Assembly (NCBI GenBank): GCA_017432405.1
Contig: JAFRJF010000139.1
Coordinates: 1 to 24,847, forward strand
Direction of reading: 5' to 3'
DNA from: Clostridia bacterium
GTDB taxonomy: Bacteria > Bacillota_A > Clostridia > Christensenellales > Aristaeellaceae
Length of the DNA: 24,847 bases
Shown here: positions 15,048 to 21,326 of the stretch, piece by piece
How the letters are laid out: each line of letters starts with the position of its first letter
Numbering within the stretch: position 1 is the first letter of the stretch
Position numbers and translations under genes: made by a program
Notes under the pieces: model-generated
What the model was told of the DNA's origin: nothing
Seen by the model: only the letters and a program-made list of their open reading frames with translations
The model's database searches: none

Positions 15048-15932
15048 TCACACTTTCTCGTGCACCGGCTTGCCCAGCAGGCCGGCGGGCTTGAACAGCA
15101 GCACGATGATCAGCACGGCGAACACGATGGCGTCGCCCAGCTCCGTGGAAATGTAGGCCTTGCCCAGGATCTCGATGACGCCCAGCAGCAGGCCGCCCAG
15201 CATCGCGCCCGGTATTGAGCCGATGCCGCCGAACACCGCCGCCGTGAACGCCTTGATACCCGGCATGGAGCCGGTGGTGGGCATCAGCGTGGGATAGGAG
15301 GAGCAGAGCAGAACGCCCGCGATGGCCGCCAGGGCCGAGCCGATGGCAAAGGTCACGGAGATGGTTCGGTTCACGTTGATGCCCATCAGCTCCGCCGCGC
15401 CCCGGTCCTCGGAGACCGCGCGCATGGCCTTGCCCATCTTCGTCCTGCCTGTGAACAGGGTCAGCGCGATCATGATCACGATGTTCGCCACGATGGTCAG
15501 TATGATCTCGCTGGTGATGACCAGGTTGCCGTCAAACAGCTTGATGGAACCCACGCTGAACACGGACGGGAACACCTTGGGGTTGGCCGTCCAAATCAGC
15601 AGAGCCGTGTTTTGCAGCAGGTAACTGACGCCGATGGCCGTGATCAGCACGGCCAGCTTGGTGGCCTCGCGCAGGGGCCTGTAGGCCAGGCCCTCGATGA
15701 GCACGCCCAGCACCGTGCAGACCGCCATGGCGCACAGCACGGCCAGAAGCGGCGGCAGCGACAGATAGGACATGGCGCAAAACGCGACGTACGCGCCCAC
15801 CATGATCACGTCGCCGTGGGCGAAGTTCAGCATCTTGGCAATGCCATAGACCATCGTATAGCCCAGGGCGATGATGGCATAGACGCTGCCAAGGCTGATG
15901 CCGTTGATCAGAAATCGCAGGAACGAAACCAT
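15048..15932 (-). CDS. livH: Branched-chain amino acid ABC transporter permease LivH
   Basis: A 294-residue permease and the partner of LivM. The N-terminus LINGISLGSVYAIIALGYTMVYGIAKMLNFAHGD is a textbook LivH segment when read in two parts (residues 8-25 and 26-41). The cytoplasmic coupling loop TKMGKAMRAVSEDRGAAELMGIN and the FGGIGSIPGAMLGG motif near the C-terminus are also present. The ATG at 15932 has AAGGAG 10 nt upstream. A two-part hairpin and a terminator separate it from the binding-protein gene, so its expression probably depends on readthrough or an unseen promoter. Confidence 0.95.
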   Translation of the reverse strand: MVSFLRFLINGISLGSVYAIIALGYTMVYGIAKMLNFAHGDVIMVGAYVAFCAMSYLSLPPLLAVLCAMAVCTVLGVLIEGLAYRPLREATKLAVLITAIGVSYLLQNTALLIWTANPKVFPSVFSVGSIKLFDGNLVITSEIILTIVANIVIMIALTLFTGRTKMGKAMRAVSEDRGAAELMGINVNRTISVTFAIGSALAAIAGVLLCSSYPTLMPTTGSMPGIKAFTAAVFGGIGSIPGAMLGGLLLGVIEILGKAYISTELGDAIVFAVLIIVLLFKPAGLLGKPVHEKV

Positions 15933-15962
15933 GTGATTCCAACTCCTTGAAAAGTAGTATAA

Positions 15963-16012
15963 GGTAACTGACCATCATCAACAGCCCTTTCTGTTGACAA
16001 TCGTCAGTTACC
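15963..16012 (-). other. Interrupted hairpin upstream of livH
   Basis: Two nested stems: 10 bp (15963-15972 with 16003-16012), a 5x5 internal loop, then 7 bp (15978-15984 with 15991-15997) around a 6-nt loop. It lies just past the U tract of the preceding terminator and 30 bp before the livH start. It could stabilise the livH message after processing or take part in attenuation. Confidence 0.55.
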
Positions 16013-16015
16013 TCG

Positions 16016-16059
16016 AAAAAACAGCCTTTCCGTCCCGGGCAAAGGCTCGGGACGGAAAG
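16016..16059 (-). terminator. Terminator/attenuator between the binding-protein gene and livH
   Basis: A 12-bp GC-rich stem (16048-16059 with 16026-16037) and a 10-nt loop, followed on the minus strand by a U6 tract (16021-16016). It begins 14 bp after the stop of the binding-protein gene. A partial terminator here would give more binding protein than permease. Confidence 0.88.
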
Positions 16060-16073
16060 CGTTTCAAAGCAAA

Positions 16074-17216
16074 TCAGCCGTTGAAGCCCACGTAAGCGCC
16101 ATCCTTGATGACGACGGCGGTGGGGATCTTGGTCACGGCGCCGGACGCGTCCCAGGTCATATCGCCGGTCAGGCCTTTGATCTGGAAGTCAGGGCTGGTG
16201 AACTGGGCGATCAGCAGCTCGCAGGCATCCTCGGGAGAGGTGCTGCCGTCGATGCCGGCGTTCACGCTGGCGGTGTACAGGGCATACACGGCGTCATAGC
16301 AGTCCGCGGCGAACTGGTTCGGGATCTCGCCGGTGATCTCCTGATAACGGGCGACGAAGGCCTTGGTCGCCTCGTCCTCGGCGTCAGCGGAGAAGGGGGT
16401 CAGCATGAACACGCCCTCGGCCAGGGAGGTGTCGAAGCCTTCCATGGTCAGGATGCCATCCATGCCGTCCACGCCAAAGAACACGGGCGCATAGTCCATG
16501 GACTTGGCGGTCTGCAGGATCATGGACGCGGGGGTGTAGTAGATGGGCAGGAACACCAGGTCCGCGCCGGCGTCCTTCGCGTCGGAAACCTGGACGGAGA
16601 AGTCGGTGGTATCGTCGGTGAAGGTGGTGGTGGAGACGATCTCCATGTTCAGGCTCGCAGCCTCATCCACGAAGGTCTGGTAGATGCCGGTGGAATAGGC
16701 GTCGGCGTTGTTGTAGATGATGGCGATCTTGGTGGCCAGGCCCTTTTCGTTGATATACGCAGCGGAAGCCTTGCCCTGGTTGGGGTCGGTGAAGCAAACC
16801 TGGAACACGTTGTCCTTGCCCTCGATGACGTCCACGGCGGAGGCGGAGGGGGTCAGCATGAACACCCGGTCCTCATTGGCCTGTGCGCCAACGGCGATGC
16901 AGGGGGTGGTGGTGGTGGTGCCGGCGATCATCTGAGCGCCGTTGTCCAGAACGGTGTTGTAGGCGTTGATGGACTTCTCGGCGTCATGCTCGTCGTCCTC
17001 GCTCAGAAGCTCGATCTGCATGCCGCCCTGGGCGTTGATCTGCTCGGCGGCCACCTGGGCGCCGAACTTGCAGGCATTGCCGTAAATCGCGGCCGCGCCG
17101 GTGAAGGGGCCGATGACGCCGATCTTCAGCGCGTCCTCGGCCATGGCGGCGCAGGCCATACCCACGACCATCACGATGGCGAGGATCATTGCAACGATTG
17201 CCTTGTTGAACTTCAT
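16074..17216 (-). CDS. livJ: Branched-chain amino acid ABC transporter substrate-binding protein
   Basis: A 380-residue extracellular binding protein of the Peripla_BP_6 (Leu/Ile/Val-binding) family. A signal peptide (residues 1-25: basic start, long hydrophobic core, AMA before EDALKIGVIGPFTGA) leads into the mature domain, which has the family pattern GPFTGAAAIYGN, VAAEQINAQGG and FFGVDGMDG. The hydrophobic core includes GMAC, but this is not a canonical lipobox, so membrane anchoring is unclear. The frame opens at 17273; I chose the ATG at 17216 because GGAGG lies 9 nt upstream and the signal peptide starts there. It is the first gene of the liv operon with a near-consensus promoter. The ligand is inferred from the family. 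Confidence 0.93.
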   Translation of the reverse strand: MKFNKAIVAMILAIVMVVGMACAAMAEDALKIGVIGPFTGAAAIYGNACKFGAQVAAEQINAQGGMQIELLSEDDEHDAEKSINAYNTVLDNGAQMIAGTTTTTPCIAVGAQANEDRVFMLTPSASAVDVIEGKDNVFQVCFTDPNQGKASAAYINEKGLATKIAIIYNNADAYSTGIYQTFVDEAASLNMEIVSTTTFTDDTTDFSVQVSDAKDAGADLVFLPIYYTPASMILQTAKSMDYAPVFFGVDGMDGILTMEGFDTSLAEGVFMLTPFSADAEDEATKAFVARYQEITGEIPNQFAADCYDAVYALYTASVNAGIDGSTSPEDACELLIAQFTSPDFQIKGLTGDMTWDASGAVTKIPTAVVIKDGAYVGFNG

Positions 17217-17284
17217 AATCGGATTCCTCCCAATCAGAATTGCGCTGCGCGCATACATCGAATATACGCGCATCGTTAAAACGT

Positions 17285-17313
17285 ACTATACAATTACACC
17301 TTTTTATTGTCAA
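17285..17313 (-). promoter_or_regulatory. Promoter of the liv operon
   Basis: On the minus strand, TTGACA (17308-17313), a 17-nt spacer and TATAGT (17285-17290). This is close to the sigma-A consensus and leaves an untranslated leader of about 60 nt before the ATG at 17216. Confidence 0.88.
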
Positions 17314-17325
17314 GAGCATGTTATG

Positions 17326-17437
17326 TGCGTTTTCGCGTATTTTACGTTATTTCTCATTTGAAGCATCGTACGCTCCATCCTGCATTTCCGGCGGTCTTCC
17401 AACGCACAGCCGACGGAAATATGCGTTTTTTGCGTAT
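17326..17437. repeat. Two similar TGCG-T(n)-GCGTAT elements upstream of the liv promoter
   Basis: TGCGTTTTCGCGTAT (17326-17340) and ATGCGTTTTTTGCGTAT (17421-17437) are nearly the same word about 95 bp apart. The first ends the intergenic side 13 bp upstream of the -35 box. The second, with the preceding T at 17420, forms a perfect 18-nt mirror repeat. They may be operator sites, or simply chance AT-rich words. The rest of the region 17274-17444 shows only an imperfect hairpin near 17381-17424. Confidence 0.3.
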
Positions 17438-17444
17438 GTATGCT

Positions 17445-18548
17445 TCACTTCTGCCTCGGCACGACGAGCGTATTCAGCAGCTTTGCGGTCTCGGCGGCGC
17501 TGTCGACAGGGGCGTAGGCCCTTTGGGCGGCGCGCATGGCCTCCATCTTCGCGCCGCCGCCTGCAAACAGGTCGGCGATGCATTTGGGCAGCGCGTCCGG
17601 CTGGGGGCAATACACCGCGACGCCATGGGCCTGGAGCAGGTCCGGGTTGTGCTGCTCCTGCCCCGCCAGCTGGCCGAACAGGATCAGCGGCACGTTGAGC
17701 GCCACCGCCTCCATGGCGGCGTTGGGACTTGCGCGAAGGATCAGTATGTCACTGGCCGCCATGACGTTCTGGATGTCATCGACAAAGCCCATGACGCTCA
17801 GCCGGCCATGATACGGCTCTCCAAAGGCCTTTTTCAGCTTTTTGCGCAGCTTCCTGTTCCGCCCGCACACCACGTTGACATGTACGTCGGTGTGCTTGAG
17901 CAGCACGCGGGTGACGGCGCGAATGATGCCGCTGCCCTCCGAGCCGCTCATGACGGTGACCACCGTGCCCTGGTGGGGCGCCGGCGCAGGGACGTTCATA
18001 AACCGCGCGCGGACCGGAAAGCCCACCTCGATGACCCTGTCGGGATCGTCCACGTGGGCCAGTGTGCACTCATAGGATTCCCGGGACGGCGCCAGGACGC
18101 GATGGATGCGGGGGTCATACCAGTAATCGGTGATGTCCACCAGATCCACCTCGTGTGCGATCAGCGGGATCTTAAGCCCAGCCTCCTGCAGGACATCCAA
18201 CACCGACGCCAGGAAAATCGGATGGACGGATAGTATGGCATCCGGCTGAAAGCTGTCCAGCAGGGCAAGCAGCCGGGAACGGATCATGGAGGCGACCACG
18301 GTGGTCACCGGCTTCCTGAAGGTCATCCCTGCCGCAAAGTTCCACTCCCATGCCTTGCCGGGCATGCGGGTGATCGGTCCGTAGGTGTACTCGGCCATGT
18401 ACTGTTCAAAGCGGTTCATCAGGGCGAAGCCGTCGATGATCTTGACCTCCATATCGTCATAGGCGGAAAGGCGCTCCGCCAGGGCTTCGGCGATGCTCTT
18501 GTGGCCGTGCCCCGTGTACATCGATGTGATGATCAACAGTTTTCGCAT
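17445..18548 (-). CDS. UgtP/MGDG-synthase-type glycosyltransferase
   Basis: A 367-residue GT28-type glycosyltransferase of the family that adds sugars to diacylglycerol (monogalactosyldiacylglycerol synthase and processive diacylglycerol glucosyltransferase). The N-terminal domain has TGHGHKSIAEAL (12-23) typical of the MGDG_synth region, then HPIFLASVLDVL and the GFPVRARF turn. The C-terminal nucleotide-sugar domain has the GFVDDIQNVMAASDILI segment and the PLILFGQLAGQEQHNPDLL motif. It probably acts at the inner face of the membrane to make glycolipid anchors, but sugar and acceptor are not determined. The ATG at 18548 lies 16 bp inside the preceding gene and has GAGG 8 nt upstream, indicating coupling. 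Confidence 0.85.
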   Translation of the reverse strand: MRKLLIITSMYTGHGHKSIAEALAERLSAYDDMEVKIIDGFALMNRFEQYMAEYTYGPITRMPGKAWEWNFAAGMTFRKPVTTVVASMIRSRLLALLDSFQPDAILSVHPIFLASVLDVLQEAGLKIPLIAHEVDLVDITDYWYDPRIHRVLAPSRESYECTLAHVDDPDRVIEVGFPVRARFMNVPAPAPHQGTVVTVMSGSEGSGIIRAVTRVLLKHTDVHVNVVCGRNRKLRKKLKKAFGEPYHGRLSVMGFVDDIQNVMAASDILILRASPNAAMEAVALNVPLILFGQLAGQEQHNPDLLQAHGVAVYCPQPDALPKCIADLFAGGGAKMEAMRAAQRAYAPVDSAAETAKLLNTLVVPRQK

Positions 18549-19132
18549 GCTTCAATCCTCTTGATTATCATTACTATTCTCGGACGGTTATAGCGCTGGA
18601 TGATGATGTCGCCCAGGTTGCTCAGCGCGTAGCCTATGGAAATCGCCACACCATACCAGCCTTCGATCAACAGCCCAAACACCGGGCTCAAAAGCGTGAG
18701 CACCCAGTGCACCAGCTCGGCATTGCACATCTCCTGCACAAGGCGCTCCAGATGCGCCTTGTCCCGGGACATGGTATTCTGCTTGGGAAAGGCCTTCGGC
18801 ATGATCTTGCTCATGTCGATGCTGTGGGTCTTGAGCCAGCGCACGCCCAGCTTCTCATAGATCAGGCCGTTGCGCTCCCAGGCATAGCATTTGAAAGGAA
18901 AGCGCCGGTAATCATACCAGGAGCGGGGTATGCTCTCGCCGATAAAGAAAATCGGTATGCCGATGATGCCCACGATGGAGGCCATTCTCAGGAAGACGAA
19001 CAGCGGCCTGAATAGGTGCGAAAGCTTATCGCCGCTTGTGAGCGCGAACAGAGCGACGCACACCGCGAAAAGCAGCGCCATGATCAGAACGCTCAGGTCG
19101 ACCGCGCCCGCCGTCCGCCTGTTTTGACCCAT
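18533..19132 (-). CDS. CrtO-like membrane acyltransferase candidate
   Basis: A 199-residue membrane protein with hydrophobic segments at about 13-31, 41-63 and 139-172. The central ERNGLIYEKLGVRWLKTHSID block (when read as ERNGLIYEKLGV and RWLKTHSID) and LVHWVLTLLSPVFGL recall the glycosyl-4,4'-diaponeurosporenoate acyltransferase (CrtO-like) family, whose members often sit beside lipid glycosyltransferases in Clostridia. No carotenoid genes are in the window, so the substrate may be a glycolipid. The start ATG at 19132 has GGGAGGG 7 nt upstream. The end overlaps the UgtP-like gene by 16 bp. The family assignment is from pattern memory and moderate. Confidence 0.6.
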   Translation of the reverse strand: MGQNRRTAGAVDLSVLIMALLFAVCVALFALTSGDKLSHLFRPLFVFLRMASIVGIIGIPIFFIGESIPRSWYDYRRFPFKCYAWERNGLIYEKLGVRWLKTHSIDMSKIMPKAFPKQNTMSRDKAHLERLVQEMCNAELVHWVLTLLSPVFGLLIEGWYGVAISIGYALSNLGDIIIQRYNRPRIVMIIKRIEACENC

Positions 19133-19174
19133 ATCCGAACCCTCCCAAGCGCTTCCCTGGATTTTTCCTTCGTA

Positions 19175-20497
19175 TCAGTCCTTCACGAACGCCCTGTAGA
19201 TGGCGTTCATCGCGGTTTCAAAATCCTCGATATTGATGCCCACGATGATGTTCAGCTCGCTGGAGCCCTGGTCGATCATGCGGATGTTCACGCCGGCTTC
19301 GTAGAGCGCCGTGAACAGGCGCGCGGCGGTGCCCGGCGCGCTGGTCATGCCGTGGCCCACGGTGGCGATCAGGGCGATGCCCGCGCTGATGTCGATGGAG
19401 TCGGGCTGGCAGGTCTGCTGGATGCGCTGTATGATCTGCTCCTTGCGGGTCACCAGTTCCTTGTCGGCCACCACCACGGACATCGTGTCGATGCCGGTGG
19501 GCAGGTGCTCAAAGGAGACGCCGAAGTCCTCCAGCGCCTGGAGCACCCTGCGGCCAAAGCCCAGCTCGGCGTTCATCATCGCCTTTTCGATGCTCAGCAG
19601 CGTGAAATTCTTGTGGCCCGCGATGCCGGTGATGACCTGGTCCTTCTCCCTGTCCGGGGAGGGATCCACCACGATCATCGTGCCGGGGTCCTCAGGGGCG
19701 TTGGTGTTGCGGATATTCGTGGGGATGCCCGCCTTGTGGACCGGGAAGATGGCGTCCTCGTGCAGCACCGTCGCGCCCATGTAGGACAGCTCGCGCAGCT
19801 CCCGATAGCTCAATTCACGGATGCACTTTGGATTCTTGACGATGCGGGGATCGGCCATCAGGAAGCCGGAGACGTCGGTCCAGTTCACATACAGGTCGGC
19901 CTTCGCCGCCCGGGCCACGATGGCGCCGGAGATGTCGCTGCCGCCCCGGGAGAAGGTATGTACGTCACCGTTGGGATAGGCGCCGTAAAAGCCGGGAATC
20001 ACCGCGTGCTCGTGCAGCTTCAGCGCCTCGGCCATGATCTCGTTGGTCCACTCCGAGGCAAAGGAGCCCTGCCGGTCGAACTTCACCACGTCCTTGGCGT
20101 CGATGAAATCCCAGCCCAGGTATTTGGACAGCAGTATGCCGTTCATGTATTCCCCGCGGCTGGCGGCAAAATCCGGGTTCTTGTACTGGCGAATGGCGTT
20201 GCAGGTGTCGATCAGCAGGCCTTCGATGTCAAAGTCCAGCTCCAGCTCCCGGGCGATGGCCAGATAGCGGTCCGCGATCTTCCTGAACAGTTGCTCGTGG
20301 CTCTGGCCACGCTCCACCAGCCTGTGGCACTGGTAAAGCAGGTCGGTGATCTTCTCGTCAGCGTCAAACCGCTTGCCGGGAGCGCTGGGCACCACGTAAT
20401 GATAATCGGGATCCGATTCGATGATGGCCTTGACCTTGCGGAAGTGCTCCGCGTCGCACAGTGAAGATCCGCCAAACTTTGCCACTTTGATTCCCAA
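19175..20497 (-). CDS. lysC: Aspartate kinase
   Basis: Phosphorylates aspartate, the first step towards lysine, threonine, methionine and diaminopimelate. The product has 440 residues. The kinase domain has KFGGSS (7-12), FSRGGSDISG (182-191) and DVSGFLMADPRIV, and the end has two ACT-like regulatory repeats (about 298-370 and 372-440) that would bind an amino-acid effector. The frame runs on upstream to 20581, but those residues are junk-like (HARARNALTHYHRYKH) and come from repeat DNA. I chose the TTG at 20497 because AAGGGAG lies 8 nt upstream and GIKVAKFGGSS is the expected N-terminus. No lysine riboswitch is visible in the 217-bp leader. Confidence 0.93.
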   Translation of the reverse strand: MGIKVAKFGGSSLCDAEHFRKVKAIIESDPDYHYVVPSAPGKRFDADEKITDLLYQCHRLVERGQSHEQLFRKIADRYLAIARELELDFDIEGLLIDTCNAIRQYKNPDFAASRGEYMNGILLSKYLGWDFIDAKDVVKFDRQGSFASEWTNEIMAEALKLHEHAVIPGFYGAYPNGDVHTFSRGGSDISGAIVARAAKADLYVNWTDVSGFLMADPRIVKNPKCIRELSYRELRELSYMGATVLHEDAIFPVHKAGIPTNIRNTNAPEDPGTMIVVDPSPDREKDQVITGIAGHKNFTLLSIEKAMMNAELGFGRRVLQALEDFGVSFEHLPTGIDTMSVVVADKELVTRKEQIIQRIQQTCQPDSIDISAGIALIATVGHGMTSAPGTAARLFTALYEAGVNIRMIDQGSSELNIIVGINIEDFETAMNAIYRAFVKD

Positions 20498-20575
20498 GTT
20501 GATAACTCCCTTCAAGCCGACAGACGCGGCGTGTTTGTAACGATGATAATGTGTGAGCGCGTTGCGTGCGCGCGC

Positions 20576-20722
20576 ATGCATGGCGGCTGGTAACCGCTAC
20601 GGGTTTGATAACCGAGAGCGTGTTGTGATACGCACTTGCATGGCGGCTGGTAGCCGCCGCTACGGGGGTGATACCGCGTGCGTGGCGCGCATGCATGGCG
20701 GCTGGTAGCCGCCGCTACGGGG
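20576..20722. repeat. Palindromic tandem repeat cluster between engB and lysC
   Basis: Three copies of a word starting TGGCGGCTGGTA and ending TACGGG: 20581-20603 (diverged, 3 nt shorter), 20641-20666 and 20696-20721 (the last two identical over 26 nt and sharing a preceding GCA). Start-to-start spacing is 60 and 55 bp. The spacers are also alike (GATA, CCG and GCGTG words), so the units are tandem repeats of about 55-60 bp. Each intact copy can fold as GGCGGCT/AGCCGCC with a 3-nt loop, or alternatively as GTAGC/GCTAC. The last copy contains the engB stop codon. Alternating GC/GT runs lie next to the copies at 20558-20580 and 20672-20695. Confidence 0.85.
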
Positions 20723-21320
20723 TTTCATTTTCGACCGGCGGCGCGATTTCGGCCTCGATCAGCTCCAGCAGCTGATCCCTTCCGGTGCCGTCCTTGGAGG
20801 AATGGACCATGACCTCCCAGGGCTGGACGCCCAGCGTGCGGCAGATCACGGGGATGCTCCTTCCCCGCTGGGCCTTGGACAGCTTGTCCGCCTTGGTGGC
20901 CACCACGGTGAAGGGGATGTCGTAGTGCCGAAGATACTCCACCATCAGCTGGTCGTCCTCGGTGGGCGCGTGGCGCACGTCCACCAGCTGGAACACCCGC
21001 TTCAGGTGTTCCGACCCCCTCAGGTAGCCCTCGATCATCTCCGCCCACTTCTGCTTTTCCTGCTTCGGGGCCTTGGCGAAGCCGTAGCCCGGCAGGTCCA
21101 CCAGGAAGAACGCCTCATTGATCAGGTAGAGGTTCACCAGCCGGGTCTTGCCGGGCTCCGACGAGGTTCGCGCCAGCTTGGAATTGCCGGTCATGTTGTT
21201 GATCAGCGAGGACTTGCCCACGTTGGACTTCCCCACCATCGCGATCTCCGGCAGACCCTGGCCCGGAAAGGCTGCAAAGGCGCTCATGGATTTCACGAAC
21301 TTCGATTTTTTGACGATCAT
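20715..21320 (-). CDS. engB: Ribosome-biogenesis GTP-binding protein EngB/YsxC
   Basis: A 201-residue GTPase required for assembly of the large ribosomal subunit. G1 is GKSNVGKS (30-37), G3 is DLPGYGFAK (75-83) and G4 is TKAD (142-145). The TSSEPGKTR switch segment is diagnostic for the YihA/YsxC family. The ATG at 21320 lies 6 bp after the lon stop, and GGGGTG upstream serves as binding site. The lon-engB order is common in Bacillota. The TAG stop falls inside a palindromic repeat, so the last residues (ENETP) may be repeat-derived. Confidence 0.96.
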   Translation of the reverse strand: MIVKKSKFVKSMSAFAAFPGQGLPEIAMVGKSNVGKSSLINNMTGNSKLARTSSEPGKTRLVNLYLINEAFFLVDLPGYGFAKAPKQEKQKWAEMIEGYLRGSEHLKRVFQLVDVRHAPTEDDQLMVEYLRHYDIPFTVVATKADKLSKAQRGRSIPVICRTLGVQPWEVMVHSSKDGTGRDQLLELIEAEIAPPVENETP

Positions 21321-21326
21321 GGGCGC

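Noticed and set aside
19016..20464. A 482-codon plus-strand frame opposite the aspartate kinase gene
   Set aside because: Antisense shadow of a well-supported gene, with no ribosome binding site or family motif.
20498..20714. A lysine riboswitch before lysC
   Set aside because: The leader consists mainly of the tandem palindromes; I could not match the lysine riboswitch core.
20576..20722. A CRISPR array
   Set aside because: There are only three copies, the spacers resemble each other, one repeat is diverged, and no cas genes are nearby.
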